A stretch of 64,000 nucleotides of DNA, from the NCBI RefSeq assembly GCF_001522865.1, contig NZ_LOWB01000116.1, positions 372,001 through 436,000 on the forward strand, given 5' to 3'. Position numbers and translations under genes: made by a program. The notes under the pieces are model-generated. The model ran no database searches, was not told the DNA's origin, and saw nothing but the letters and a program-made list of their open reading frames with translations. Of the stretch, positions 56,074-64,000 are shown in pieces. The number at the start of each line of letters is the position of its first letter. The first letter of the stretch is position 1. The DNA is from Burkholderia sp. TSV86 (GTDB lineage: Bacteria > Pseudomonadota > Gammaproteobacteria > Burkholderiales > Burkholderiaceae).

Positions 56074-56792
56074 TGGACGCTCCGTTTGCCGCGCGCGGCA
56101 AGCGGAGAGCGTCTGCGTCATAGGCGAACGAGCGCGTCCCGCCGCTTCGCGCCGCGCGCGTTCGGCTGAATGGCAAAGAGGTAGGGAAGGCCCGCCGGCG
56201 CAGATGGCGCGACGCGTGCGTCGTGCGCTGTCGCACCGGCGAGCGGTAATCGGCTACTGTCGTCTGCTTCCATCCGGACTCCTATCGAAGGTTGGTTTGG
56301 CGCAATCGCGCATCCGCGGTCGGCGCGGCGCGGTACACGCACGCGGTGCAATTGAGCGTGCGAAGCCGTGCGCATGCAATGGTGCGCATGGCGACGGCCA
56401 TACGCGTGCGGGCGAACGCGTGCCCGCGCGTGAGGGCGCGGGTATGGTTCGTTCAAGAAATCGTCGCGGGAAGGTCGGGCCGCAGTGGCCTGAAAGACGC
56501 CGCATCCTGCTGGCCGGGATGCGGCAGAAGCGGGGGGGCTCTGCGCGAATGCCTCAGTCAGCAGTTGAGCCGGTGTGGAACCGACTACAACTCGCATCGG
56601 GGTTCACGGAACGCTCCAGATATTAAGACGGGGCGATGGTAATGGGTCGGTGTGCGAAGCGTCAAGTTTTTTACGGCCGGTTGACGTGTGGGCCGCGGTT
56701 CGTTTGCGAGCGCTGCGCCGCGCTCGGCGGCGTGATCGCCGAGCGGAGTGTGACGCACGCGAATATGTGTTGGCCGCGGCGTGCGTTGTCCA
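56074..56792. other. Intergenic region between mgtA and the subtilase pseudogene
   Basis: A 719-nt region without a convincing gene. It is upstream of mgtA and downstream of the pseudogene (both minus strand), so it probably contains a long mgtA leader. I found no conserved riboswitch motif by eye. A lower-GC run near 56610-56690 may be promoter DNA. Confidence 0.45.
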
Positions 56793-57937
56793 TCATTGGG
56801 TTGCGGATGCAACGGCCCGCCCCGCCTCGACGATTCCGGCGCCCGGCGCCCGGGCGAGACACGATACGCTCGCCGCAGGCGCTCGTGCGGTGCTCGTGAG
56901 CTTCTGCGCGATTTGTGCGGGCGTCAGAGCCGGATTGGCCGCGAGCATCAGCGCGGCGATGCCCGCCACCTGTGGCGCGGCGAAACTCGTGCCGGTGCGC
57001 ACGCTGTAGGTGTCTTGATCAGGCGTCGTCGCGCCTGTGTTGGACGTCGAAAGAATATCTGTACCCGGCACGTTCAATGTGACATATGCGCCGAAGTCGA
57101 TGTGGAGATGAAGTCGTAGCCGGGCAGCAGGTTCGCGGCGAGGTCCGGGTGCGGCCGGTAGCCGGTATCGAGTACGGCGGTGACGATGGCGGACGAGCCA
57201 GCCGTGGTCGACGATGCGGCGGGCAGATCGATGCCTGCGGTCGGATCGGACGCATTCCACTGTTGACGATAGGCGGGATCGGTCGGCGTCGCATCGACGA
57301 ACACGCGGTGATCCGGCTCCGCGTAGGCGACATCCGGATCGGATGCGAATGCTCGCGCAAGCGTATCGGTGGTGTCGGCATTCAGTTTTTGTCCGAGTGC
57401 GATCAGCATCGCGCCGTCGGACGTCGTGCGCTCAGCCTGTATCGAGCCCGATGCGCTGCGTTGCGCGTAGGCGGACGCGGCTCTCTGTTTGCCGCTCCAT
57501 TGTGCGGCAACCCGCTGGATAACGGCGTCGATGCGCGCCGCGCTGCTCGCCTCGGCCATGATGCGCGCCCTTGCGGGTGCGGTGGATGTGGTAGCCGCTT
57601 TGCGCAGCTTGACGATCAGATGATCGACTCTCGCGGGCGGGCGGGCGCACGCTCGTCGGCGTAATCGATGTGTTGCGGGCATTCGGCGAGATTTGCATGG
57701 CGGCGTAATAGACGGTCGTATTTGGCGGGGGGCGGCTTGCGAGGGCGGCGAAGGCGCCGGCGTGGGCGGTGGCGTGGAAGGGGCCGGCATCGGTTGTGCT
57801 GCCGGCGACGCGGTGCCGCTTCCGTCGCCGCCTCCGCAGCCGGACAGCGCGGCGAGGATGCACAGCGAGACAGCGCCGGCGAATGCGTGGAGTTGGCCGG
57901 GCCGCGTCTTGTCGGCTTGGTTGCGGGTTCGATTCAT
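56793..57937 (-). pseudogene. Subtilisin (S8) family peptidase, internal deletion
   Basis: N-terminal piece: a lipoprotein-like signal (AALSGCGGG), a pro-region and the S8 Asp site (VLDTGYRPHPDLAANLLPGY). C-terminal piece, in another frame: FGAYVTLNVPGTDILSTSN and the Ser site GTSFAAPQVAG. The segment between them that should hold the catalytic His (HGTHVAG) and the oxyanion Asn is missing: the frames join at ATCTCCACATCGACTTCGGC, where GACTTC occurs twice. A Pro-rich linker also shows a possible compensated frameshift (VYYAAMQISPNARNTSITPT in another frame). The protein cannot be an active protease. Confidence 0.85.
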
Positions 57938-58194
57938 GGCGCCTGGGTTATCGCTGGGGCTGAACGGGTTGGTTCGGGCTCCTCGTGATCGGCGCGGATT
58001 TGTCCGATTGGGGCTTTGATGCGGGTAACGGCAGGGATCAAGATTTCTTGATGGCGCAGCGGCAGATATTGCCGATCGAGACGGCCCGGCGCCGTAGAAA
58101 TTGCCTCGTTGCGGCGTATAACGGACGGATCGATGGCCGAGTGCTTTTTGATCGCATTACGATCGGTTTTCGTTCACCCCTTCAGGAGACAAGG

Positions 58195-59097
58195 ATGGGC
58201 ATCCGATTGAATTTGCAATGGATCGCGGCCGCCGTTGTTTGCGTTGCGGCGGGCGTTGCGCATGCGCAGGAATTGGCCGGCACGCTGAAGAAGATCAAGG
58301 AGACTGGCGTTGTTGGGCTCGGCATTCGCGAATCATCGGTGCCGTTCTCATATTCGGACAACCAACAGAAGAACATCGGCTATTCACGCGACATCGCGGC
58401 GAAGATCATCGACGAGATCAAGCGGCAGTTGAAACTACCAGCGCTTATCGTCAAGGAGATTCCGATCACGTCGCAGAACCGTATTGCGCTGGTGCAGAAC
58501 GGCACGATCGATTTCGAATGCGGGTCGACGACGAATACGCTTGAGCGGCAGAAGCAGGCGGCGTTCTCGAACAGTATTTTCTTGTATGGCATTCGCTTCA
58601 GTACCCGCAAGGATTCGGGCATCAAGGATTTCGGCGACCTCGCGGGCAAGACCGTCGCGACGACGGCCGGAACTTCCGACGAGCGGCTGCTGCGCAAGCT
58701 CAACGAAGACAAGGCCATGAACATGACGATCATCAGCGCGAAGGATCACGCGGAAGCGTTCATGAACGTGACGACGGGGCGGGCGGCGGCGTTCGTGATG
58801 GACGAGCCGTTGTTGTATGGCGAACTGGCGAAGGAGAAGAACCCGTTCGCGTACCAGGTGACGGGCACGCCGCTCGTTCACGAGAACTACGCATGCATGA
58901 TGCGCAGGGACGACCCTGCATTCAAGCAGCTGATCGACATGGTGATCGCGAGGATGCAGACCTCCGGCGATGCCGAAAAGCTCTACGACAAATGGTTTAC
59001 GCAGCCGATCCCGCCGCGCGGGCTGAATCTGAATTACCCGCTGTCACCGGAAATGCGGGCGCTTTTCCGCAGCCCGAGCGATCGTGCGCAGTACTGA
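58195..59097 (+). CDS. Periplasmic amino-acid-binding protein (GltI-like, polar amino acid ABC)
   Basis: A 300-residue family-3 solute-binding protein. The signal peptide is MGIRLNLQWIAAAVVCVAAG...AHA (about 25 residues); mature features are GLGIRESSVPFSY, FECGSTTNTLERQKQAAFS and a YDKWFTQPIPP C-terminal element, closest to glutamate/aspartate-binding GltI. AGGAG lies 6 nt before the ATG. No permease or ATPase follows, so it is an orphan that must use a transporter encoded elsewhere. Confidence 0.88.
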   Translation: MGIRLNLQWIAAAVVCVAAGVAHAQELAGTLKKIKETGVVGLGIRESSVPFSYSDNQQKNIGYSRDIAAKIIDEIKRQLKLPALIVKEIPITSQNRIALVQNGTIDFECGSTTNTLERQKQAAFSNSIFLYGIRFSTRKDSGIKDFGDLAGKTVATTAGTSDERLLRKLNEDKAMNMTIISAKDHAEAFMNVTTGRAAAFVMDEPLLYGELAKEKNPFAYQVTGTPLVHENYACMMRRDDPAFKQLIDMVIARMQTSGDAEKLYDKWFTQPIPPRGLNLNYPLSPEMRALFRSPSDRAQY

Positions 59098-59349
59098 ACT
59101 GCAGGGAGGCGCCGCCGAGATTTGTTCGTGACGGGGCGACGGGAATTGTGCAATACGCTGGAGCGAAATAATTTCTTGCTAGAAACGCAAAAACGGCTAG
59201 AACTCATATTGTTGCAAAAAACTGGCGATATTTAGATCGCTGGAGGGGATTGTTCAAATCGCGGCGAGCGCGTACATTTCGAGTCCGCATCGAAGTTTGA
59301 GAAATATCAAGATAGGTTTTCCCGTATTCGGTGCAAGAGAGAAGGAACA

Positions 59350-59865
59350 ATGAACAACGACATCACCCCCCATACGCGTCGCTCGGACGACGCCGCCGGG
59401 CCTGCCGCGGGCGGGCTCACCCGGCGCCAATGGCTGCAAGGCGCGCTGGCGCTGACGGCGGCGAGCCTCGCCGGCTCGCTGACCTTGCGGGCGCTGGCCG
59501 ACACGCCGAGCAAGGCGCCACTCGACGCATTCATGACGTTGTCCGAAGCATTGACGGGCAAGACCGGGCTCGATCGCGCCGTCGGCGAGCGGTTGCTGGC
59601 GGCGTTGCAGAAGGGCTCGCTGTCGTTCGGCGACCAGTTGCCGAAGCTTGCGGGCGCGCTCGCATCGAATACGCTCACCGCCGAGCAGGAAGCTGTCGCG
59701 CTGAAGATCCTGGAGGCGTGGTACACCGGGCTCGTCGACAACGCGGTGATCATATATGAGGACGCGCTGATGTTCAGCGTCGTGTCCGATACGCTGGTGG
59801 TTCGCTCTTACTGCCCCAACAAGCCCGGATTCTGGGCCGACAAACCGATCGAGAGGCAAGCCTGA
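59350..59865 (+). CDS. FAD glucose dehydrogenase gamma (small) subunit, Tat signal
   Basis: A 171-residue small subunit of the membrane FAD sugar/glucose dehydrogenase (PF12318-like). The Tat signal TRRQWLQGALALTAASLAGS is followed by helical mature sequence with EAWYTGLVDN and VSDTLVVRSYCPNKPGFW. In Burkholderia this subunit is needed for folding and Tat co-export of the alpha subunit, which has no signal of its own. The stop overlaps the alpha-subunit ATG by one base. Confidence 0.93.
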   Translation: MNNDITPHTRRSDDAAGPAAGGLTRRQWLQGALALTAASLAGSLTLRALADTPSKAPLDAFMTLSEALTGKTGLDRAVGERLLAALQKGSLSFGDQLPKLAGALASNTLTAEQEAVALKILEAWYTGLVDNAVIIYEDALMFSVVSDTLVVRSYCPNKPGFWADKPIERQA

Positions 59866-61478
59866 TGGCCGATACACAACAAGCCGATGTCGTCGTGGTC
59901 GGCTCGGGCGTCGCGGGTGCGATCGTCGCCCATCAGCTCGCGTTGGCGGGCAAGTCGGTGATTTTGCTGGAAGCGGGCCCGAGGCTGCCGCGCGGCGAGA
60001 TCGTCGAGCGCTTTCGCAACCAGGCGGACAAGATGGATTTCATGGCGCCGTATCCGTCGACGGCATGGGCACCGCATCCGGAATACGGCCCGCCGAACGA
60101 TTACCTGGTATTGAAAGGCGAGCACAAGTTCAATTCGCAGTACATCCGCGCCGTGGGCGGCACGACGTGGCACTGGGCCGCGTCGGCGTGGCGCTTTCTG
60201 CCGAACGACTTCAAGATCAAGACGGTGTACGGCGTGGGGCGCGATTGGCCGCTTCAATATGGCGATCTCGAGCACTACTATCAACGCGCCGAGGAGGAGT
60301 TGGGCGTCTGGGGACCGGGGGCTGAAGAGGACCTGGGTTCGCCGCGCAGCCAGCCGTATCCGATGCCGCCGCTGCCGCTGTCGTATAACGAGCAGACGAT
60401 CAAGACAGCGTTGAACGCGCACGATGCGTCTTTCCATGTGGTGACGGAGCCGGTGGCGCGCAACAGCCGGCCATACGACGGCCGGCCGACCTGCTGCGGC
60501 AACAACAACTGCATGCCGATCTGCCCGATCGGCGCGATGTACAACGGGATCGTGCATGTCGAGAAAGCGCAGCGCGCGGGCGCGAAGCTGATCGAGAACG
60601 CGGTGGTCTACAAACTCGAAGTCGGCGCGCAGAAGAAGATCACGGCGGCGCTGTACAAGGACCCGCAGGGTGTCGAGCACCGCGTCGAGGGCAAGTACTT
60701 CGTGCTGGCGGCCAACGGGATCGAGACGCCGAAGCTGATGCTGATGTCGACGAGCCATGATTTCCCGAACGGCGTGGGCAATAGCTCCGACATGGTGGGC
60801 CGCAATCTGATGGACCATCCCGGTACCGGCGTGTCGTTCTATGCGAGCGAGAAGCTGTGGCCGGGGCGCGGCCCGCAGGAAATGACGTCACTGATCGGTT
60901 TTCGCGACGGCGCGTTCCGCGCGACGCAGGCAGGGAAGAAAATCCATTTGTCGAACTTGTCGCGGATCGATCAGGAAACGCAGAAGATTTTCAAGAGCGG
61001 CAAGCTGATCAAACCGGCCGAACTGGATGCGCAGATCCGCGACCGTTCGGCGCGCTACGTGCAGTTCGACTGCTTCCACGAGATCCTGCCGCAGCCGGAG
61101 AACCGGATCGTGCCGAGCAGGAGCGCAACGGATGCGATCGGCATCGCGCGTCCGGAGATCACTTATCGGATCGACGATTATGTGAAGCGTGGCGCCGTGC
61201 ATACGCGCGAGGTATACGCGACGGCGGCGAAGGTGCTGGGCGGCACGGACGTGGTGTTCAACGACGAATTTGCACCGAACAACCACATCACGGGCGCGAC
61301 GATCATGGGCGCGGACCCTCGCGACTCAGTGGTCGACAAGGACTGCCGAACGTTTGATCACGCGAACCTGTTCATCTCGAGCAGCGCGACGATGCCGACG
61401 GTGGGCACGGTGAACGTGACGTTGACGATCGCGGCATTGGCGCTGCGAATTTCGGATCAGTTGAAGAAGGAAATCTGA
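59865..61478 (+). CDS. FAD-dependent glucose dehydrogenase alpha (catalytic) subunit, GMC family
   Basis: A 537-residue GMC oxidoreductase, nearly identical in my memory to the B. cepacia FADGDH alpha subunit. FAD motif VVVGSGVAGAIVAHQLALAG is at the N-terminus; the [3Fe-4S] segment TCCGNNNCMPICPIG holds C210, C211, C216, C220 (the ligands are C210/C216/C220 by homology); the GMC C-terminus has NNHITG and VGTVNVTLTIAALAL. It oxidises glucose to gluconolactone in the periplasm and passes electrons through the Fe-S cluster to the cytochrome subunit. Confidence 0.95.
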   Translation: MADTQQADVVVVGSGVAGAIVAHQLALAGKSVILLEAGPRLPRGEIVERFRNQADKMDFMAPYPSTAWAPHPEYGPPNDYLVLKGEHKFNSQYIRAVGGTTWHWAASAWRFLPNDFKIKTVYGVGRDWPLQYGDLEHYYQRAEEELGVWGPGAEEDLGSPRSQPYPMPPLPLSYNEQTIKTALNAHDASFHVVTEPVARNSRPYDGRPTCCGNNNCMPICPIGAMYNGIVHVEKAQRAGAKLIENAVVYKLEVGAQKKITAALYKDPQGVEHRVEGKYFVLAANGIETPKLMLMSTSHDFPNGVGNSSDMVGRNLMDHPGTGVSFYASEKLWPGRGPQEMTSLIGFRDGAFRATQAGKKIHLSNLSRIDQETQKIFKSGKLIKPAELDAQIRDRSARYVQFDCFHEILPQPENRIVPSRSATDAIGIARPEITYRIDDYVKRGAVHTREVYATAAKVLGGTDVVFNDEFAPNNHITGATIMGADPRDSVVDKDCRTFDHANLFISSSATMPTVGTVNVTLTIAALALRISDQLKKEI

Positions 61479-61479
61479 C

Positions 61480-62829
61480 GTGCTGAAACATACTCTTTCC
61501 TTCGTGCTGGCCGGTTGCCTTGCATGGCCGGGTTTGTCGAGCGCAGCGGGCGCGGCGTCGTCGCCGGCGGCGGCCGCGCCCGCCGTTGCAGCGGTCGCGC
61601 CGTCGGCCGCCGCCTCGGGCGACGCGGCGCTCGTTGAGCGGGGCCGCTACTTGGCGGTCGCGGGCGACTGCATGGCCTGTCACACTGCAAAGGGCGGCAA
61701 GCCGTTCGCGGGTGGGCTGCCGATGCCGGTGCCGATGCTTGGCAAGATCTATACGAGCAACATCACGCCGGATGCGGACAACGGCATCGGTAAGTGGACG
61801 TTCGAGGATTTCGAGCGCGCGGTGCGTCACGGCGTGTCCAAGAACGGCGACAATCTATATCCGGCAATGCCTTATGTGTCGTATGCGAAGGTCAGTGACG
61901 ACGACGTGAAGGCGCTGTATGCGTATTTCATGCACGGCGTCGAGCCGGTCAAGCAGGCGCCGCCGAGCAACGAGATTCCGTGGCCGCTCAATATGCGCTG
62001 GCCGTTGAAGATCTGGAACGCGATGTTCTTGAAGGACGGCCCATATCAGGTCAAGCCGAATCAGAGTGTCGAGTGGAATCGCGGCGCGTACCTGGTGCAG
62101 GGGCTCGCGCATTGCGGGACGTGCCACACGGCGCGCGGTGTGGCCATGCAGGAGAAGTCGCTGGACGAGACGGGCGGCAGTTTCCTGTCGGGCTCGGTGC
62201 TGGCCGGCTGGGAGGGCTACAACATCACGTCGGACCGGAACGCGGGGATCGGCGATTGGACGCAACCGCAGCTCGTCCAGTACCTGCGCACCGGTAGCGT
62301 GCCGGGCCTGGCACAGGCGGCGGGCCCGATGGCCGAAGCGATCGAGCACAGCTTCTCGCGAATGACGGATGCGGACCTCGGCGCGATCGCGACGTATATC
62401 CGCACGGTGCCGGCGGTGAGCGACGGCAGCAAGCAGTCGCGCTCGTCATGGGGCAAGCCGACGAACGACGGTGTGAAGTTGCGCGGTGTCGCGCTGTCGT
62501 CGGCGGGGGTCGATCCGGCGCGGCTTTACCTGGGCAACTGCGCGACATGTCACCAGATGCGCGGCAAGGGCACGCCGGACGGCTACTATCCGCCGCTGTT
62601 TCACAATTCGACGGTGGGCGCGTCGGATCCGACGAATCTGGTGCAAGTGATTCTGCATGGCGTGCAGCGCAAGGCGGGTAGCAACGATGTCGGGATGCCG
62701 GCATTTGGCTATGAATTGTCGGATGCGCAAATCGCCGCGCTCACGAATTACCTGACCCAGCGGTTCGGCAATCCGGGCGCGAAGCAGGTGACTGATCAGG
62801 ACGTCGCGAAGCTGCGCGCCGCGCGGTAA
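61480..62829 (+). CDS. FAD glucose dehydrogenase beta subunit, triheme cytochrome c
   Basis: A 449-residue cytochrome c with a signal peptide (MLKHTLSFVLAGCLAWPGLS...) and three CxxCH haem sites: CMACH at 64-68, CGTCH at 212-216 and CATCH at 354-358. It takes electrons from the alpha subunit and reduces quinone or the terminal oxidase. The start is GTG 61480, supported by AAGGAA upstream and the 1-nt gap after the alpha stop. Ala-rich linker after the signal peptide. Confidence 0.94.
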   Translation: MLKHTLSFVLAGCLAWPGLSSAAGAASSPAAAAPAVAAVAPSAAASGDAALVERGRYLAVAGDCMACHTAKGGKPFAGGLPMPVPMLGKIYTSNITPDADNGIGKWTFEDFERAVRHGVSKNGDNLYPAMPYVSYAKVSDDDVKALYAYFMHGVEPVKQAPPSNEIPWPLNMRWPLKIWNAMFLKDGPYQVKPNQSVEWNRGAYLVQGLAHCGTCHTARGVAMQEKSLDETGGSFLSGSVLAGWEGYNITSDRNAGIGDWTQPQLVQYLRTGSVPGLAQAAGPMAEAIEHSFSRMTDADLGAIATYIRTVPAVSDGSKQSRSSWGKPTNDGVKLRGVALSSAGVDPARLYLGNCATCHQMRGKGTPDGYYPPLFHNSTVGASDPTNLVQVILHGVQRKAGSNDVGMPAFGYELSDAQIAALTNYLTQRFGNPGAKQVTDQDVAKLRAAR

Positions 62830-63399
62830 CGTTCGCATCCCGCGCGCCGAACCAACCGCTCGACGAGCCGCCGGGCGCGCGCCCGGCGGCTGGAAGAATT
62901 TGAAGCACGCGCGGCGCACGCCTGCGTTGCCGGTGTTGCTGCCGCGCGCGTTATCGCCGTGCCCATGACTCTCCGTTTGCTGCAATGTGCCGCATAGGCT
63001 GGCGGCGCCCCCCGACATATCCGCCGACACGGGTTCGACCATTGTTGCGATCGTCGGCGGCACGGCAATGCCGATTGGCGGCGAGCACCTTGCCGGCCGG
63101 TAGACTGGCCGCAAGCGGTGGTAACGTAAGGCCGGGCGGGCCGTATCCATACCGATGCCGCCGTGCGGACACCGGGCTTCGCACGAGCGCAAACCATAAG
63201 CGGTTACCATCAGTGGTTACGAACGGCTGCGCGAGGCCGCAAAGCCTGTCTTTCACGGGGTTATCGTTGATTTATTGAGTTTTTGATTCTATTCTTCGCC
63301 CCTTTCGTCCGGGTTTGGCAGGCGGACGCGGATGTCGGCGTCTGTCGCCAGACGTGCGTCGGGCGGCGGGTTGTGTGCCATAGAGAGAAGTTTATCGAG
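62830..63399. other. Intergenic region between the dehydrogenase operon and mqo
   Basis: A 570-nt region. Near its start lies a perfect 26-nt palindrome (listed separately). Lower-GC DNA at 63250-63300 probably holds the mqo promoter. No gene recognised. Confidence 0.5.
62866..62891. terminator. 26-nt perfect palindrome, likely transcription terminator
   Basis: AGCCGCCGGGCGC followed directly by its exact reverse complement, 37 nt after the cytochrome stop codon. It would form a very stable hairpin; there is no T-tract, so it may act as an intrinsic-like or mRNA-stabilising structure. Confidence 0.6.
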
Positions 63400-64000
63400 A
63401 TGTTGAGAACAATACGCTGGGTGGTAACGGGTTGGGTGGTATCGTTGACCGCGCTGTCCGCGCAGGCGGCCGAGACGAAGAAGGTGGACGTGCTGCTGGT
63501 GGGCGGCGGGATCATGAGTTCGACGCTCGGCGTGTGGTTGCACGAATTGCAGCCCGACTGGTCGATGATGATGATCGAGCGGCTCGACGGCGTTGCGCAG
63601 GAGAGTTCGAACGGCTGGAACAACGCCGGCACCGGCCATTCCGCGCTTGCGGAACTCAACTACACGCCCGAAAAGCCGGACGGCTCGATCGATATTTCGA
63701 AGGCGATCGAAATCAACGAGGCATTCCAGGTGTCGCGCCAGTTCTGGGCGTGGCAGGTGAAGAACGGCGTGCTGAAGAACCCGCGCTCGTTCATCAACTC
63801 GACGCCGCATATGAGTTTCGTCTGGGGCGACGACAATGTCCGCTATCTGAAGAAGCGCTACGAAGCATTGCAGGCGAGCCCGCTGTTCCGAGGCATGCAG
63901 TATTCCGAGGACTACGAACAGATCAAGAAGTGGGTGCCGTTGATGATGGAGGGCCGCGATCCGAAGCAGAGAGTCGCGGCTACCTGGACTCCGATCGGCA
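63400..64000 (+). CDS. mqo: Malate:quinone oxidoreductase, cut by the window edge
   Basis: About 200 N-terminal residues are visible. A hydrophobic N-terminal segment precedes the FAD motif [19 protein letters not shown], followed by the Mqo-specific [20 protein letters not shown]. Mqo oxidises malate to oxaloacetate, passing electrons directly to the quinone pool. The N-terminal hydrophobic stretch ([17 protein letters not shown]) resembles a signal peptide, unusual for a classic peripheral cytoplasmic Mqo but known in Burkholderia annotations. ATG 63400 has a purine-rich GAGAGAAG box about 9 nt upstream. Confidence 0.93.
   Translation, partial: MLRTIRWVVTGWVVSLTALSAQAAETKKVDVLLVGGGIMSSTLGVWLHELQPDWSMMMIERLDGVAQESSNGWNNAGTGHSALAELNYTPEKPDGSIDISKAIEINEAFQVSRQFWAWQVKNGVLKNPRSFINSTPHMSFVWGDDNVRYLKKRYEALQASPLFRGMQYSEDYEQIKKWVPLMMEGRDPKQRVAATWTPIG

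Overview
The window is GC-rich, densely coded proteobacterial DNA. It is best explained as a secondary-chromosome segment of a Burkholderia pseudomallei-complex species. The signs are a Tat-exported PenA-type class A beta-lactamase lipoprotein behind an NlpD-like gene, a Burkholderia FAD glucose dehydrogenase gamma-alpha-beta operon, an OmpC-type porin, and many long spurious frames caused by high GC. From memory, PenA here is clearly a homologue of the B. pseudomallei enzyme but not identical, so a relative within the complex fits better than B. pseudomallei itself. Both window ends cut genes: a PF10118 hydrolase at the left and malate:quinone oxidoreductase at the right.

Layout. 1-5 kb: an operon for a Baeyer-Villiger-type monooxygenase, an SDR and a PF10118 hydrolase, then a YhhN membrane protein and a MerR regulator. 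5-11.3 kb: GNAT, chemoreceptor, NERD-helicase, a BetR-type regulator with a pseudo-receiver domain, and a small unknown. 12-19.7 kb: CMD protein, two hydrolases, a mu-crystallin-type reductase, OpgC, porin, LysR and a small membrane protein. 19.7-20.6 kb is AT-rich spacer.

20.6-33.3 kb is the main find: a compact one-direction gene set. It holds a ScoE/Rv0097-like Fe(II)/2OG isonitrile synthase, an FcoT/ScoD-like protein, a discrete ACP, a fully reducing type I PKS (KS-AT-DH-ER-KR-ACP), an acyl-AMP ligase, a JmjC-type cupin oxygenase, an alpha/beta hydrolase and a hotdog thioesterase. The first three plus the ligase are the isonitrile-lipopeptide enzyme set of actinobacteria, but here they are paired with a PKS instead of an NRPS. 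The predicted product is an isonitrile-bearing polyketide/fatty chain, possibly a metal ligand. In this sequence the PKS is frameshifted inside its ER domain, apparently by a deletion at a short direct repeat, so this copy may be dead.

33.5-45 kb is cell-wall themed: NlpD-like lipoprotein, PenA, and a convergent RpiR-DdpX-DdpABCDF D-Ala-D-Ala dipeptide operon with a second binding protein. 45-48 kb: an exported oxalate decarboxylase beside an Nramp Mn transporter. At 48.69 kb lies a 56-codon peptide gene with a double-glycine export leader. 49-57 kb: a YdeP-type molybdoenzyme divergent from a MocR regulator with a perfect inverted repeat between them, an HTH protein, MgtA, and a subtilase pseudogene with its catalytic core deleted. 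58-64 kb: an amino-acid binding protein, the glucose dehydrogenase operon, and mqo. Glucose dehydrogenase and Mqo both feed electrons to the respiratory chain. No rRNA, tRNA, CRISPR array, IS element or phage gene was recognised.
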